Translations under genes and position numbers: made by a program | The notes under the pieces: model-generated | Seen by the model: the letters and a program-made list of their open reading frames with translations, nothing else | Database searches by the model: none | Told to the model about the DNA's origin: nothing | Source of the DNA: Mycobacterium interjectum | Lineage (GTDB): Bacteria; Actinomycetota; Actinomycetes; Mycobacteriales; Mycobacteriaceae | Length of the DNA: 64,000 nt | Direction: 5' to 3' | Assembly (NCBI GenBank): GCA_002102225.1 | Contig: LQPB01000066.1 | Coordinates: 1 to 64,000, forward strand | Shown here: piece after piece, positions 10,586 to 18,628 of the stretch | Numbering within the stretch: the first letter of the stretch is position 1 | Layout of the letters: each line of letters starts with the position of its first letter

Positions 10586-11601
10586 AAGTTCTCGTCACCG
10601 GTAGCGCGGGATTCATCAACGGCTACGTCGTCGACGAGCTGCTGCGCGCCGGCCACGAGGTGGTCGGCATCGACAATTACTCCAAATACGGCAAGGTCAG
10701 GAAGAGCTACGACGATCACCCGCGCTACACCTTCGTCGAGGGCGACGTCAAAGACGTGGATTTGATGTTCCAGCTGATCGAGGGGTGTGACCAGCTGGTG
10801 GCCAGCGCGGCCCGCATCGGCGGCATCACGTACTTCCACGAGTACGCCTACGACCTGCTGGCCGAGAACGAACGCATCGCCGCCGCCCATTTCGACGCCG
10901 CCATCTATGCGTACCGCAAGGGCTGGCTCAAAAAGATCAATGTGATCAGTTCCTCGATGGTGTTCGAAAACGCCACCGTCTTCCCGACGCCGGAGAAACA
11001 CATCACCGAGTGTCCGCCTCCGACAAGCACTTACGGCTTTCAGAAGCTGGCCTGCGAGTACTTCGCGCACGGTGCCTATGAGCAATACGGCCTGCCGTAC
11101 ACGATCATCCGCCCGTTCAACTGCGTGGGCACCGGCGAGCAGCGGGCGCTCGGCGGCCGCGAGATCCCCAGCGGCAACGTCAAACTCGCGATGAGCCACG
11201 TCGTGCCCGACCTCATCCAGAAGGTCGCGAAGGGCCAGGACCCTTTGCACATCCTTGGCGATGGCACCCAGGTGCGCCACTACACCTACGGCGGCGACCT
11301 GGCGCTCGGCATCCGCGTCTGCATGGAGCATCCGGCCGCGCTGAACGGGGACTTCAACCTTTCGACTCCCCAAGCCACCACGGTGCTGGAACTGGCGGAA
11401 GTGATTTGGAAGAAGATGCGCCCCGACACCCCGTTTCGCTACGAGAGCGACCCGCCGTTCGAGCATGACGTCCAGTTGCGCTCACCCGATGTCCACAAGG
11501 CGTCCGAGGTCCTGGGTTTCGAGGCGGCGACGACGCTCGATTCCATGCTGGACGAGGTCATACCCTGGATCGTCGACGCCGTCGATGCCGGAACCATCTG
11601 A
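10582..11601 (+). CDS. NAD-dependent epimerase/dehydratase (extended SDR)
   Basis: 339-residue extended SDR acting on nucleotide sugars. The N-terminal dinucleotide motif reads TGSAGFING, so the third glycine of GxxGxxG is Asn. The catalytic YxxxK is YGFQK, preceded by ISSSMVFE with the active-site Ser. RPFNCVGTG and the C-terminal substrate domain are standard for GalE/WbpP-like enzymes. The GTG start overlaps the dehydrogenase stop by 4 nt. Together the pair probably makes a uronic acid or a C4/C5 epimer of it; a decarboxylase producing a pentose is another possibility for this family. The exact reaction is not determined. Confidence 0.85.
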   Translation: MKVLVTGSAGFINGYVVDELLRAGHEVVGIDNYSKYGKVRKSYDDHPRYTFVEGDVKDVDLMFQLIEGCDQLVASAARIGGITYFHEYAYDLLAENERIAAAHFDAAIYAYRKGWLKKINVISSSMVFENATVFPTPEKHITECPPPTSTYGFQKLACEYFAHGAYEQYGLPYTIIRPFNCVGTGEQRALGGREIPSGNVKLAMSHVVPDLIQKVAKGQDPLHILGDGTQVRHYTYGGDLALGIRVCMEHPAALNGDFNLSTPQATTVLELAEVIWKKMRPDTPFRYESDPPFEHDVQLRSPDVHKASEVLGFEAATTLDSMLDEVIPWIVDAVDAGTI

Positions 11602-11630
11602 CGTGCCACTGTCGTCGCCACCAGAACGTC

Positions 11631-13100
11631 ATGCGCATCGCGGGTAGGCCCGACCTTCAGCAGCTTTACCGCAATCGCTTCGGCCATGCCCGCGAGGCGC
11701 GCTCGGCCATCTGGGCCGTGTTGGTCCGGGACTTCTTCCAGGCGTGGATCAGGCGCAGCGACACGGTGGTCGACCTCGGTTGCGGCTACGGCGAGTTCCT
11801 GAACCACGTGAGTGCCGCGCGCCGGATCGGCGTCGACCTCAACCCGGACAGCGCCGGCATGCTGGAACCCGGCGTCGAGTTCCAGCACGGCCGCGCCGAC
11901 GACCTCGGCTTCCTCGCGGACGGGTCGGTCGACGTCGTCTTCACGAGCAACCTGCTGGAGCACCTGCGCAGCAAGGAAGAGGTCGAGCGCACGATCGCCG
12001 CGGCACGCCGGGTGCTCAAGCCGGGCGGGCACCTCATCGCGATGGGCCCGAACATCCGGTTCGTCCCCGGCGATTACTGGGACTTCTGGGATCACACGGT
12101 GCCGATCAGCGATCGATCGCTGACCGAGCTGCTGCAGTCGTGCGATTTCGAGATCGTGGAAAGCTGCGACCGGTTTCTGCCCTACACGTCGGCCTCGCCG
12201 TTGCCGCAAGCGCCGATCCTGGTGCGCTGGTACCTGCGCTCGCGAATGGCGTGGCCAATCTTGGGCAGGCAGTTCGTGATTCGCGCCCGTAAGCCCGATT
12301 CTCGATCCATGGCCGACGATCAGCATCTGGTGAGTGTGGTCATTCCGGTCTACAACGAGGGCGAAAACATTCAGCTCTGTGTCCGCGGGCTCACCGAGGC
12401 GTTGGCCGACACCCCGCACGAGCTCCTCGTGTGCTACGACTTTGACGAGGACAGCACGCTGCCCGCGCTGGCCGCCATGCCCGACAGGCCGGCCACCGTG
12501 CGGCTGGTGCGCAACTCGCTCGGGAAGGGCGTGGCCAACGCCTTGATCGCCGGTTTCGCGGCCGCGCGCGGCGACGTCGTCGTCACCAGCATGGCCGACC
12601 TGTCGGATCCGCCTTCGGTGATCCCATTGATGGCGGCCAAGATTCGCGACGAGGGGGCGCACGTCGTCAGCGGATCCCGCTACATGCGCGGGGGTGCCCA
12701 GCACGGCGGACCCCGACTGAAGACGCTGATGTCGCGGACCGCCGGACTCAGCTTGCATTACGTCGGGCGCATCCCGACGCACGATGCCACGACGAACTTC
12801 CGCGCCTACAGCCGCCGGTTCCTCGACGAAGTCCCCGTGGAGAGTGGGCGAGGATTCGAAGTGGGACTGGAGCTCACCACCAAGGCGCATCTGCTCGGGT
12901 ATCGGGTCGATGAAGTCCCCAGCAGCTGGGATGACCGAGCCGCCGGCACCAGCAAGTTCGATCTGGTCGGCTGGTTGCCCGCCTACCTGCATTGGTACGG
13001 GGTGGCGATGCGGCGGCCGGTGTTGCGGTGGACCGGCGGCGGATTAGCGTCGCTGGGGGCGTTGCGAGTGCTGTGGCGGTACGGAAAGCGCCGCCTATGA
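11631..13100 (+). CDS. Methyltransferase - GT2 glycosyltransferase fusion protein
   Basis: 489 residues in one continuous frame. Residues ~1-210 are a class I SAM methyltransferase: motif I VVDLGCGYGEF (46-56), SNLLEHL, and RRVLKPGGHL. Residues ~230-460 are a GT2 domain: VVIPVYNEGEN (236-246), SMADLSDPP with Asp residues at the nucleotide-sugar site, and GFEVGLELTTKAH. The second half resembles dolichyl-phosphate-mannose-synthase-type GT2 enzymes and ends in a hydrophobic, basic tail. An internal ATG at 12309 has no ribosome site, so this reads as a true bifunctional protein. It could add a sugar and methylate it, or couple the two steps. The start at 11631 is 30 bp after the epimerase stop; ATGA at 13097-13100 couples it to the next gene. 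Confidence 0.82.
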   Translation: MRIAGRPDLQQLYRNRFGHAREARSAIWAVLVRDFFQAWIRRSDTVVDLGCGYGEFLNHVSAARRIGVDLNPDSAGMLEPGVEFQHGRADDLGFLADGSVDVVFTSNLLEHLRSKEEVERTIAAARRVLKPGGHLIAMGPNIRFVPGDYWDFWDHTVPISDRSLTELLQSCDFEIVESCDRFLPYTSASPLPQAPILVRWYLRSRMAWPILGRQFVIRARKPDSRSMADDQHLVSVVIPVYNEGENIQLCVRGLTEALADTPHELLVCYDFDEDSTLPALAAMPDRPATVRLVRNSLGKGVANALIAGFAAARGDVVVTSMADLSDPPSVIPLMAAKIRDEGAHVVSGSRYMRGGAQHGGPRLKTLMSRTAGLSLHYVGRIPTHDATTNFRAYSRRFLDEVPVESGRGFEVGLELTTKAHLLGYRVDEVPSSWDDRAAGTSKFDLVGWLPAYLHWYGVAMRRPVLRWTGGGLASLGALRVLWRYGKRRL

Positions 13101-14722
13101 AAGCGACCTCGGCCAACTCAATGCGCGCACAGGATAAGAAACTCATGCCCCCGGATGCTGCACCAGCCGTTGAGGTTCAACACGAGACAGGGACAAGTCC
13201 GAGGGATGAACCGCCAGATACGCGAACACGGCGCAGCGCCACGATCGTCCTACTTGCCGCGGTCGCGTGTGTTGTTTTGGGTGGCAAGCTCATCACCATT
13301 TTTGCCCTGGGTTCGCCGATGCCCTTTGGGGATCAATGGGACGGTGAGGCGGCGAATCTCTTTTCCCCGTATCTAAAGGGCACACTATCGTTCGCCGATC
13401 TCATGGCCGCTCACAACGAACACCGCATCTTCGTTTTCCGCGTGTTCGCACTGGCACATCTCGAGCTGGCCGGTGAGTGGAACGTGCGCCTCGAGATGGT
13501 CTTTGGCGCGATTGTGCACACCGCGGTGATCACGTGGCTGGCGGCGCTGCTGATGCCCCTTATCGCGGTGCATCGCCGAATGCTCCTGGCAGGCTTTGTC
13601 GCGCTTCTGTTCGCCCTGCCAATGGGTTACGAGAACACCCTGTGGGGGTTTCAGGGCCAGGTCTACCTCGCGTTGCTCTTCGGCATCGCGGCCTTGGTCG
13701 CGTTCGCTTTCGCGACGCCGTTTTCCGCGCGTTGGTTTGGCGGATTGGCCGCCGCGGTCCTCAGTTACTTCTCGTTTGCGACGGGTGTGGCCGCAGTTCT
13801 CGCCGTCGTCGCACTCGTAGGCTTGCAGATCGCTACCGACGTCAGAAAGCGGTGCGGCCGTGAGATCGCTGGCGTTGTCGTTCTCACGTTAATCGCTCTG
13901 GCGATGATCCTATGGGCCGCGTCTATCCCACATCCGATAAGCGTCCCATGGACTTCCTTTATCCAGGGCTTGTGCCGATTTGCCGCCTTGGTCGGTGCGG
14001 GGTTCGTCCCGATGGTCTGGTTTTGCTACCACACCGTGGCAAGGCGGCCTGGCATTTCCGACCGTGTCTGGGTAGCAGTCGGAATTGGTGTGTGGGTCAC
14101 GGTCCAGCTTGTGCTGCTTGCGTACGGTCGTGGGACCGCGATCGCGGCGCGCTATCTAGACATTGTCCTGCTCGTTTACCCGGTGGCTCTGGTGGCGGTG
14201 TTCGCGAGTCTCGACAGAGCGCGCGCCTCCCGGTTCAGCCGGTTCGCGATGCAGGGCGCCGTAACGTGGGTGTTCATTGTCGTGGCGGCCTTTGGCGCGC
14301 TCGGCTACGGGTTGGTGCTGAAGGCCGTCGCCTGGGCCGAAGGGGCACATCAACAGGAGGTCAACGTCCAGGCTTATCTCGACACGCGAAACGTAGCCGA
14401 TCTCAAAGCAAAAGGCGGCCGCGGCCAGACGGTTGACCTCTCTTTTCCCGACCCTCAGCGACTGGCGGCAATCTTGGCCGATCCCGACGTCAGATCCATC
14501 CTGCCGCGCGAATTCCGACCTACCGACGCCGACAACGCCGGGGCGCGCGGCAGGATGCTGCTCAAGGGTTCACTCGCGGGCGTCACGGGTGGCGCGGTCG
14601 GCCTCCTACCTGTAGTCGCCCCTGGATTGCTGGCACTCGGCGTAGGTTTGTTCTTTGCCGTGGGAGCACGGTTGAGCATCCCTCACGCGGCGGTGGCTCT
14701 GCTGCGATCACGACTCGAATGA
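13097..14722 (+). CDS. Polytopic membrane protein, GT-C-like, of the sugar island
   Basis: 541-residue protein with about ten predicted membrane segments. A polar N-terminal ~45 residues is followed by TM1 (IVLLAAVACVVLGGKLITIF). The first extracytoplasmic loop contains PFGDQWDGE and AHNEHRIFVF, with acidic residues in the place where GT-C glycosyltransferases keep catalytic Asp/Glu. A C-terminal soluble stretch is followed by a last hydrophobic pair. This suggests a polyprenyl-phosphate-sugar-dependent glycosyltransferase working outside the membrane, but the assignment is inference. The ATG at 13097 overlaps the upstream stop (ATGA). A longer frame from 12992 would overlap the GT2 domain and is unlikely. 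Confidence 0.72.
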   Translation: MKATSANSMRAQDKKLMPPDAAPAVEVQHETGTSPRDEPPDTRTRRSATIVLLAAVACVVLGGKLITIFALGSPMPFGDQWDGEAANLFSPYLKGTLSFADLMAAHNEHRIFVFRVFALAHLELAGEWNVRLEMVFGAIVHTAVITWLAALLMPLIAVHRRMLLAGFVALLFALPMGYENTLWGFQGQVYLALLFGIAALVAFAFATPFSARWFGGLAAAVLSYFSFATGVAAVLAVVALVGLQIATDVRKRCGREIAGVVVLTLIALAMILWAASIPHPISVPWTSFIQGLCRFAALVGAGFVPMVWFCYHTVARRPGISDRVWVAVGIGVWVTVQLVLLAYGRGTAIAARYLDIVLLVYPVALVAVFASLDRARASRFSRFAMQGAVTWVFIVVAAFGALGYGLVLKAVAWAEGAHQQEVNVQAYLDTRNVADLKAKGGRGQTVDLSFPDPQRLAAILADPDVRSILPREFRPTDADNAGARGRMLLKGSLAGVTGGAVGLLPVVAPGLLALGVGLFFAVGARLSIPHAAVALLRSRLE

Positions 14723-14750
14723 GACTTCTGAACAACTTGAAGGGAGCGGA

Positions 14751-15509
14751 ATGCTGCGTTCGGCGGTGAAACCGGCGGCCGACCTATTCTTTGCCGTGAA
14801 GTACGCGGCCCTGCGACTGCCGCTGCGACGCAAGTATCAGTCCTTCGTAGACGGCAGATACGGGGTCGAAGTCGGTGGTCCGAGCTTGCTCTTCAAGACG
14901 GTGCTGCCTCTTTATCAGTTCGCGGCAGGATTGGACGGTGTCAACTTCGCTACGGATACGGTATGGGAGGGCAGCATCGAGGCAGGGAATGATTACAGAT
15001 ATTACCCGGGTAAACGCGGCCGCCAGTTCATTGATGAGGCCGCGGACTTGGCCGAGATCGAATCCGCGCAGTACGACTTCCTCTTGTCCTCCAACTGCCT
15101 GGAGCACGTAGCAAACCCGATCAAGGCCTTGCATGAGTGGAGGCGGGTGATCAGACCCGATGGCGCTCTGATACTGGTCCTGCCCAACAAAGAGAGCAAC
15201 TTCGACCATCGGCGGCCGTTCACTACGTTCGAGCACCTGCTGGACGACTTCAACAGCGACGTGGGAGAGGATGACCTCACGCACCTGGAAGAGATCCTCG
15301 CGCTCCACGACCTGCCGATGGATCCCCCGGCGGGTGATCTGGAACATTTTCGGCAACGAAGCTTGAAGAATTTTGAAAACCGGACGCTTCATCACCACGT
15401 GTTTGACGTCCAGCTCATCGAAAAGATGCTGGACTACGTCGGGTTTGAAATCTTAGATTTATCGACCACTCGAACCGACTTCTTCGCGTTGAGCAAGAAA
15501 GGCCGTTGA
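14751..15509 (+). CDS. Class I SAM-dependent methyltransferase
   Basis: 252-residue methyltransferase of the type 11 kind. The motif I region is degenerate (VEVGGPSLLF). SSNCLEHVANP and RRVIRPDGALILVLPN are the characteristic post-motif segments, and LHHHVFDVQLIEKMLDYVGFEILD forms the C-terminal substrate lid (split: LHHHVFDVQLIEKML then DYVGFEILD). The Shine-Dalgarno AAGGGAGCGG lies 2-4 nt upstream of the ATG, a strong start signal. It follows the GT-C-like gene by 28 bp in the same direction, so it is likely the last gene of the 9332-15509 operon. The acceptor is presumably a sugar hydroxyl of the glycolipid. Confidence 0.78.
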   Translation: MLRSAVKPAADLFFAVKYAALRLPLRRKYQSFVDGRYGVEVGGPSLLFKTVLPLYQFAAGLDGVNFATDTVWEGSIEAGNDYRYYPGKRGRQFIDEAADLAEIESAQYDFLLSSNCLEHVANPIKALHEWRRVIRPDGALILVLPNKESNFDHRRPFTTFEHLLDDFNSDVGEDDLTHLEEILALHDLPMDPPAGDLEHFRQRSLKNFENRTLHHHVFDVQLIEKMLDYVGFEILDLSTTRTDFFALSKKGR

Positions 15510-15854
15510 GCTGCCTCATCTCCGAGAAATCTTGCGCGCAGGTTCGGCCTGGAAGCGAAGCGTGCGGTGATACCGGCCGCGCTGGTTCGTTGCGACCTCA
15601 GCGTGATGCGACCACGCGGCTGCCTATTGTTCCCGATCGTGTTAGCGAGTGTGCTGGCCGGCCGGCGGTTGCGAGGCACAGGCCGCGCGGCGCGTTCGCG
15701 CGCCAGGTTGAGGGCGTTGGTTGCGCAGACGTTCCGGCCCTACAGCGACTGTTACATGACGGAATAACGCCGCACCTACCAGAGTGCGTTATGGTAGAAA
15801 GCCTCGAAAGCCGTAAGGTTAAAGCAGTTAAGGCTGGGGGGCAGAAAGTATTCG
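15510..15854. other. Intergenic region without recognisable gene
   Basis: 345 bp between two methyltransferase genes. Small frames exist on both strands but have Cys/Arg-rich, unconserved-looking products and no ribosome sites. Near the right end the sequence is purine-rich (GGCTGGGGGGCAGAAAG, about 15832-15848) and may hold the ribosome site of the next gene. I see no hairpin or repeat of note. Confidence 0.4.
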
Positions 15855-16613
15855 ATGGTTGATTTACCGAGCGAGACGACGATAGCAGCGATTCGACGTA
15901 GGTTAGACACAGTCCTCCAGGGCGTTCCCGTTTACGATCAGACCTCGACGTTGAGTGCCAAGGCGGCAGGCCGGATTCGCCGGTCCCGCCAGATCGACCG
16001 CTATTTCCATGAGGTTTCACCTGAGAAACGGTGTCTCTCCATCGGTTCCGGACCCGACGTGATTGACGGCTGGCTATGTACCGATCTAATACCGCTCCGA
16101 CGTGAGACCGTGTATCTCGACGCGACCAAGCAGTGGCCGATGCCATCAGCGTCCTTTCGATACATGGCTTGTGAGCACATGATCGAACACGTCCCTTACG
16201 AGGCGGGGTTGCGGGTGATAAGCGAAGCCCATCGGGTGCTCCAGCCTGGAGGGGTATTGCGCATCTCAACGCCGGACCTGGATGTGATCCGACTGCTGCC
16301 CGACTCCGATGACCCGGACGTTCACGACTATATTCGCTGGTTCAACCGCACGTTCGGGTCAGCAGCACAGCGTGATGACGAAGCTAACCCAGTTCACGCA
16401 CTGAACCTCATGATGCATGAATTCGGCCACATCCATCTCTACGATGAAGGCATGTTGCGCCAGGTGCTGGCGCGGGCCGGGTTCCGTCAGATCCTCCGTT
16501 GTGACCCCAGGATGTCTGACCATGCTGAATTAGTTGGCGTGGACCGGCACGCGGATTGGATTCCCGATAAGGCAAACCGAGTCGAAGCGCTAATTCTCGA
16601 AGCTACCGCCTGA
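15855..16613 (+). CDS. Predicted SAM-dependent methyltransferase (COG4627-like)
   Basis: 252-residue protein. LSIGSGPDVIDGWLCTDL is the divergent SAM-binding strand-loop of COG4627-type predicted methyltransferases, and CEHMIEHVPYEAG and HRVLQPGGVLRISTPDLD follow in the expected order. LMMHEFGHIHLYDEGML is the C-terminal signature of this group, which is common in polysaccharide and O-antigen loci. The ATG follows a purine-rich stretch. It stands alone, separated by 345 bp on the left and facing a leftward glycosyltransferase on the right. It probably modifies the glycan; the substrate is unknown. Confidence 0.75.
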   Translation: MVDLPSETTIAAIRRRLDTVLQGVPVYDQTSTLSAKAAGRIRRSRQIDRYFHEVSPEKRCLSIGSGPDVIDGWLCTDLIPLRRETVYLDATKQWPMPSASFRYMACEHMIEHVPYEAGLRVISEAHRVLQPGGVLRISTPDLDVIRLLPDSDDPDVHDYIRWFNRTFGSAAQRDDEANPVHALNLMMHEFGHIHLYDEGMLRQVLARAGFRQILRCDPRMSDHAELVGVDRHADWIPDKANRVEALILEATA

Positions 16614-16701
16614 CTCTCGCGCTTATAAAAGCTGGGGCTGTGCGTTGGCGATCGATGCGATCCCGGCACTAGTGAAGGCTGCTGCGCGCGGAGGTCGCTG
16701 A

Positions 16702-16749
16702 GGTCGCAAGGAATTCCTTACGACCATATGGCTGCCTACGATAGGCAGC
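16702..16749. terminator. Two adjacent hairpins between convergent genes
   Basis: A 24-bp palindrome at 16702-16725 has arms GGTCGCAAGGAA and TTCCTTACGACC (11 of 12 pairs). Six bases on, 16731-16749 forms a hairpin with perfect 8-bp arms GCTGCCTA and TAGGCAGC around a CGA loop. The pair lies in the 306-bp gap between the converging genes at 15855-16613 and 16920-17987, so a bidirectional terminator is the simplest reading. A recombination scar or regulatory site is possible. Nothing else in the gap is recognisable. Confidence 0.5.
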
Positions 16750-16919
16750 TGTTGGCATGTATCTTTCTGCGTCGTCGAGGCGAATCTCGCGTGGCCGCCC
16801 GTCGTTCACCTTGGTGGCTCGGTTGATGAATGCGATAAGTCTCTACTTTTTGCCGAGTATCGCCCAGGCATCCCATCGCGCTTCCCATAGTTCGCGCATT
16901 AATTCGGGTGACTACGCCA

Positions 16920-17987
16920 TTATGGACGAGGGGATGGCGCGTGCCTGCGGCCGAGTGCGTCCGTGGGACGGTTGCCTCGCGTCAGCTGGCGTACGAATTG
17001 CGCGGAGTTGACGTAGAGACGAGCCCGCCAATCCGACACTTCGGTGGAGAGCCTGTCCTTGAGCCGCCGCCAGGGCGGCTGGGCGCAGCGGTGCCGCAAG
17101 GCAACCATCGCACACCGCGGGTGCTGCGTGATGAGATCCAGAAGCACCGCGCGCCCCTCGGGGCCTGGAACTCTCGCGATCTCGGAGAGAATCCGATCGA
17201 CCTGCTCGCCGAGAATCTCCTCGCGAACGGGGTCGTCGGAAAACAAGCCGATCATCACGTCGAACGTGGCCGCGTGCCCGAGACCGTGAGTCAGCCAGAA
17301 CTTCCGCGGGTCCGCGACCGCGTCGGAGAACATGCCTTCAGGGTGGCGGCGGTAGACCGCCATCGTATCCGGCAGCAAGGCGATGCCTCCGTGGACTGCG
17401 TGCAGTACGTGCAAGTAGTAGTCGCAACACGCGCTCGCCGCCGGTACGTCATCGTAACGAGGCAGGCGGCGGTACATGACCGAGTTGTTCTGTATGAAGT
17501 TCCGCCTGAGTAGCCGCTCCAAACTTAGATCGAAGCGCCAGTCGGGCGGGGGAAACTCGTAATCATCGGCCACGCCGCCCTCCCAGCTGACTCGCACGGG
17601 ATGGAAGCACACCGCCGTTTCCGGATGGTTGTCAAGGAATGCCGCCTGCTTGCTGAGCTTCATCGGGTCGATCCAGTAATCGTCCCCCTCGCACCACGCG
17701 ATGTAGTCACCGCGGGCAGCTGCGAAGGCGCTGAACAGATTTGCCTTATATCCAACGTTCTCGGACCTAAAGATTGGCCGGAATAAGTCGGGGTGACGTT
17801 CGAGATACTCCCGGATGATGGCGGGCGTTGAGTCGGTCGAGGCATCGTCAGCGACGATGAATTCCACGGTAAAGTCGGTCTCCTGCGCGATTACACCGTC
17901 AAACGCCTGGCGAACGTAGGCCTCTTGGTTGTAGGTCGTCGACACCACGCTCACCTTTGGTGGGTTCGAGGCCGCATTGTCGGTCAC
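16920..17987 (-). CDS. GT2 family glycosyltransferase
   Basis: 355-residue GT-A fold enzyme. VSVVSTTYNQEAYVRQAF opens the nucleotide-binding domain, VADDASTDSTPAII carries the first acidic pair, and WCEGDDYWIDPMKL the DxD-like metal site. The C-terminal ~110 residues are helical and basic and may contact the membrane. I chose GTG 17987 because AAGGGAAG lies 6 nt upstream on the minus strand and the catalytic domain begins ten residues later; the frame stays open to 18293 with low-complexity Arg-rich residues and no ribosome site. It resembles the Mtb Rv1514c-Rv1516c group of sugar transferases. It is convergent with the methyltransferase and divergent from the RgpF-like gene. Confidence 0.82.
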   Translation of the reverse strand: MTDNAASNPPKVSVVSTTYNQEAYVRQAFDGVIAQETDFTVEFIVADDASTDSTPAIIREYLERHPDLFRPIFRSENVGYKANLFSAFAAARGDYIAWCEGDDYWIDPMKLSKQAAFLDNHPETAVCFHPVRVSWEGGVADDYEFPPPDWRFDLSLERLLRRNFIQNNSVMYRRLPRYDDVPAASACCDYYLHVLHAVHGGIALLPDTMAVYRRHPEGMFSDAVADPRKFWLTHGLGHAATFDVMIGLFSDDPVREEILGEQVDRILSEIARVPGPEGRAVLLDLITQHPRCAMVALRHRCAQPPWRRLKDRLSTEVSDWRARLYVNSAQFVRQLTRGNRPTDALGRRHAPSPRP

Positions 17988-18628
17988 TGTCAACTTCCCT
18001 TCTGCGTGGCAGTAAGGATCTGTGTGATGTCGTACGCTACGTCGACCGCAGCGGGCAGCGAGACGGTCCGCCAGGACACGTCTTCGGTTGCGGCCACGTC
18101 GGCCGACGTCGTTAGTTCGGAGGTGGCCGGAAGCGATGGTTGGCGCTTCCTGCGGGACCTGCCCTGAACGGCACGTTCGAGCAGGATTGCGGCCTCCGGG
18201 GGCCGGTCGTCGACGGACATACAGCGCACGCTCGCGAAGCATAGCGAGCAGGTTTCTGCGGCGGGCTGGAATCACCGATCTCAAGCGTGGCATGAACGCA
18301 GTTAAGATCGGGCGGGTTGCGGTGACGCCCTAGAAGCCTGCGACGTCTGTGGCGAGCTCGGTGCTCTGCGCATCAGACTGCATCACCGTGCGTTGCTCTG
18401 GCTTGGCGACAAGCGGCGCGATTAATGTCTCTTGTGTGTGGCAACAGTTTCGCTGCGGCGCGGTAGCCAACGAATCAAAGACTCGTCCGCAGAGCAAGGG
18501 CGCGATTTGTCAGACCTCGCGCAGCGACCAGGGCAGCGTCGGGAATCAAAGTGTGCCCCCGGACGGGATGTCAAGTCCCATATTGCTGTCCGTCATATTT
18601 GTTTCCCCGACGGCTCGCCGGGCCACTT
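17988..18628. other. Divergent intergenic region, no supported gene
   Basis: 641 bp between the leftward GT2 gene and the rightward RgpF-like gene. It should contain both promoters. Several frames are open on each strand, but their products are Arg/Ser-rich and lack motifs, ribosome sites or a family resemblance. The size is unusual for this otherwise compact locus, and the region may hold decayed sequence. I see no strong hairpin or repeat. Confidence 0.4.

Noticed and set aside
12309..13100. Separate GT2 gene starting at the internal ATG 12309
   Set aside because: No ribosome site precedes this ATG and the frame is continuous with the methyltransferase domain.
16757..17011. 84-codon plus-strand frame after the hairpins
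   Set aside because: Overlaps the GT2 3' end on the opposite strand and shows no coding signature.
17988..18293. N-terminal extension of the GT2 gene
   Set aside because: The frame is open, but the segment is Arg-rich with no homology-like features, and GTG 17987 has a much better ribosome site.
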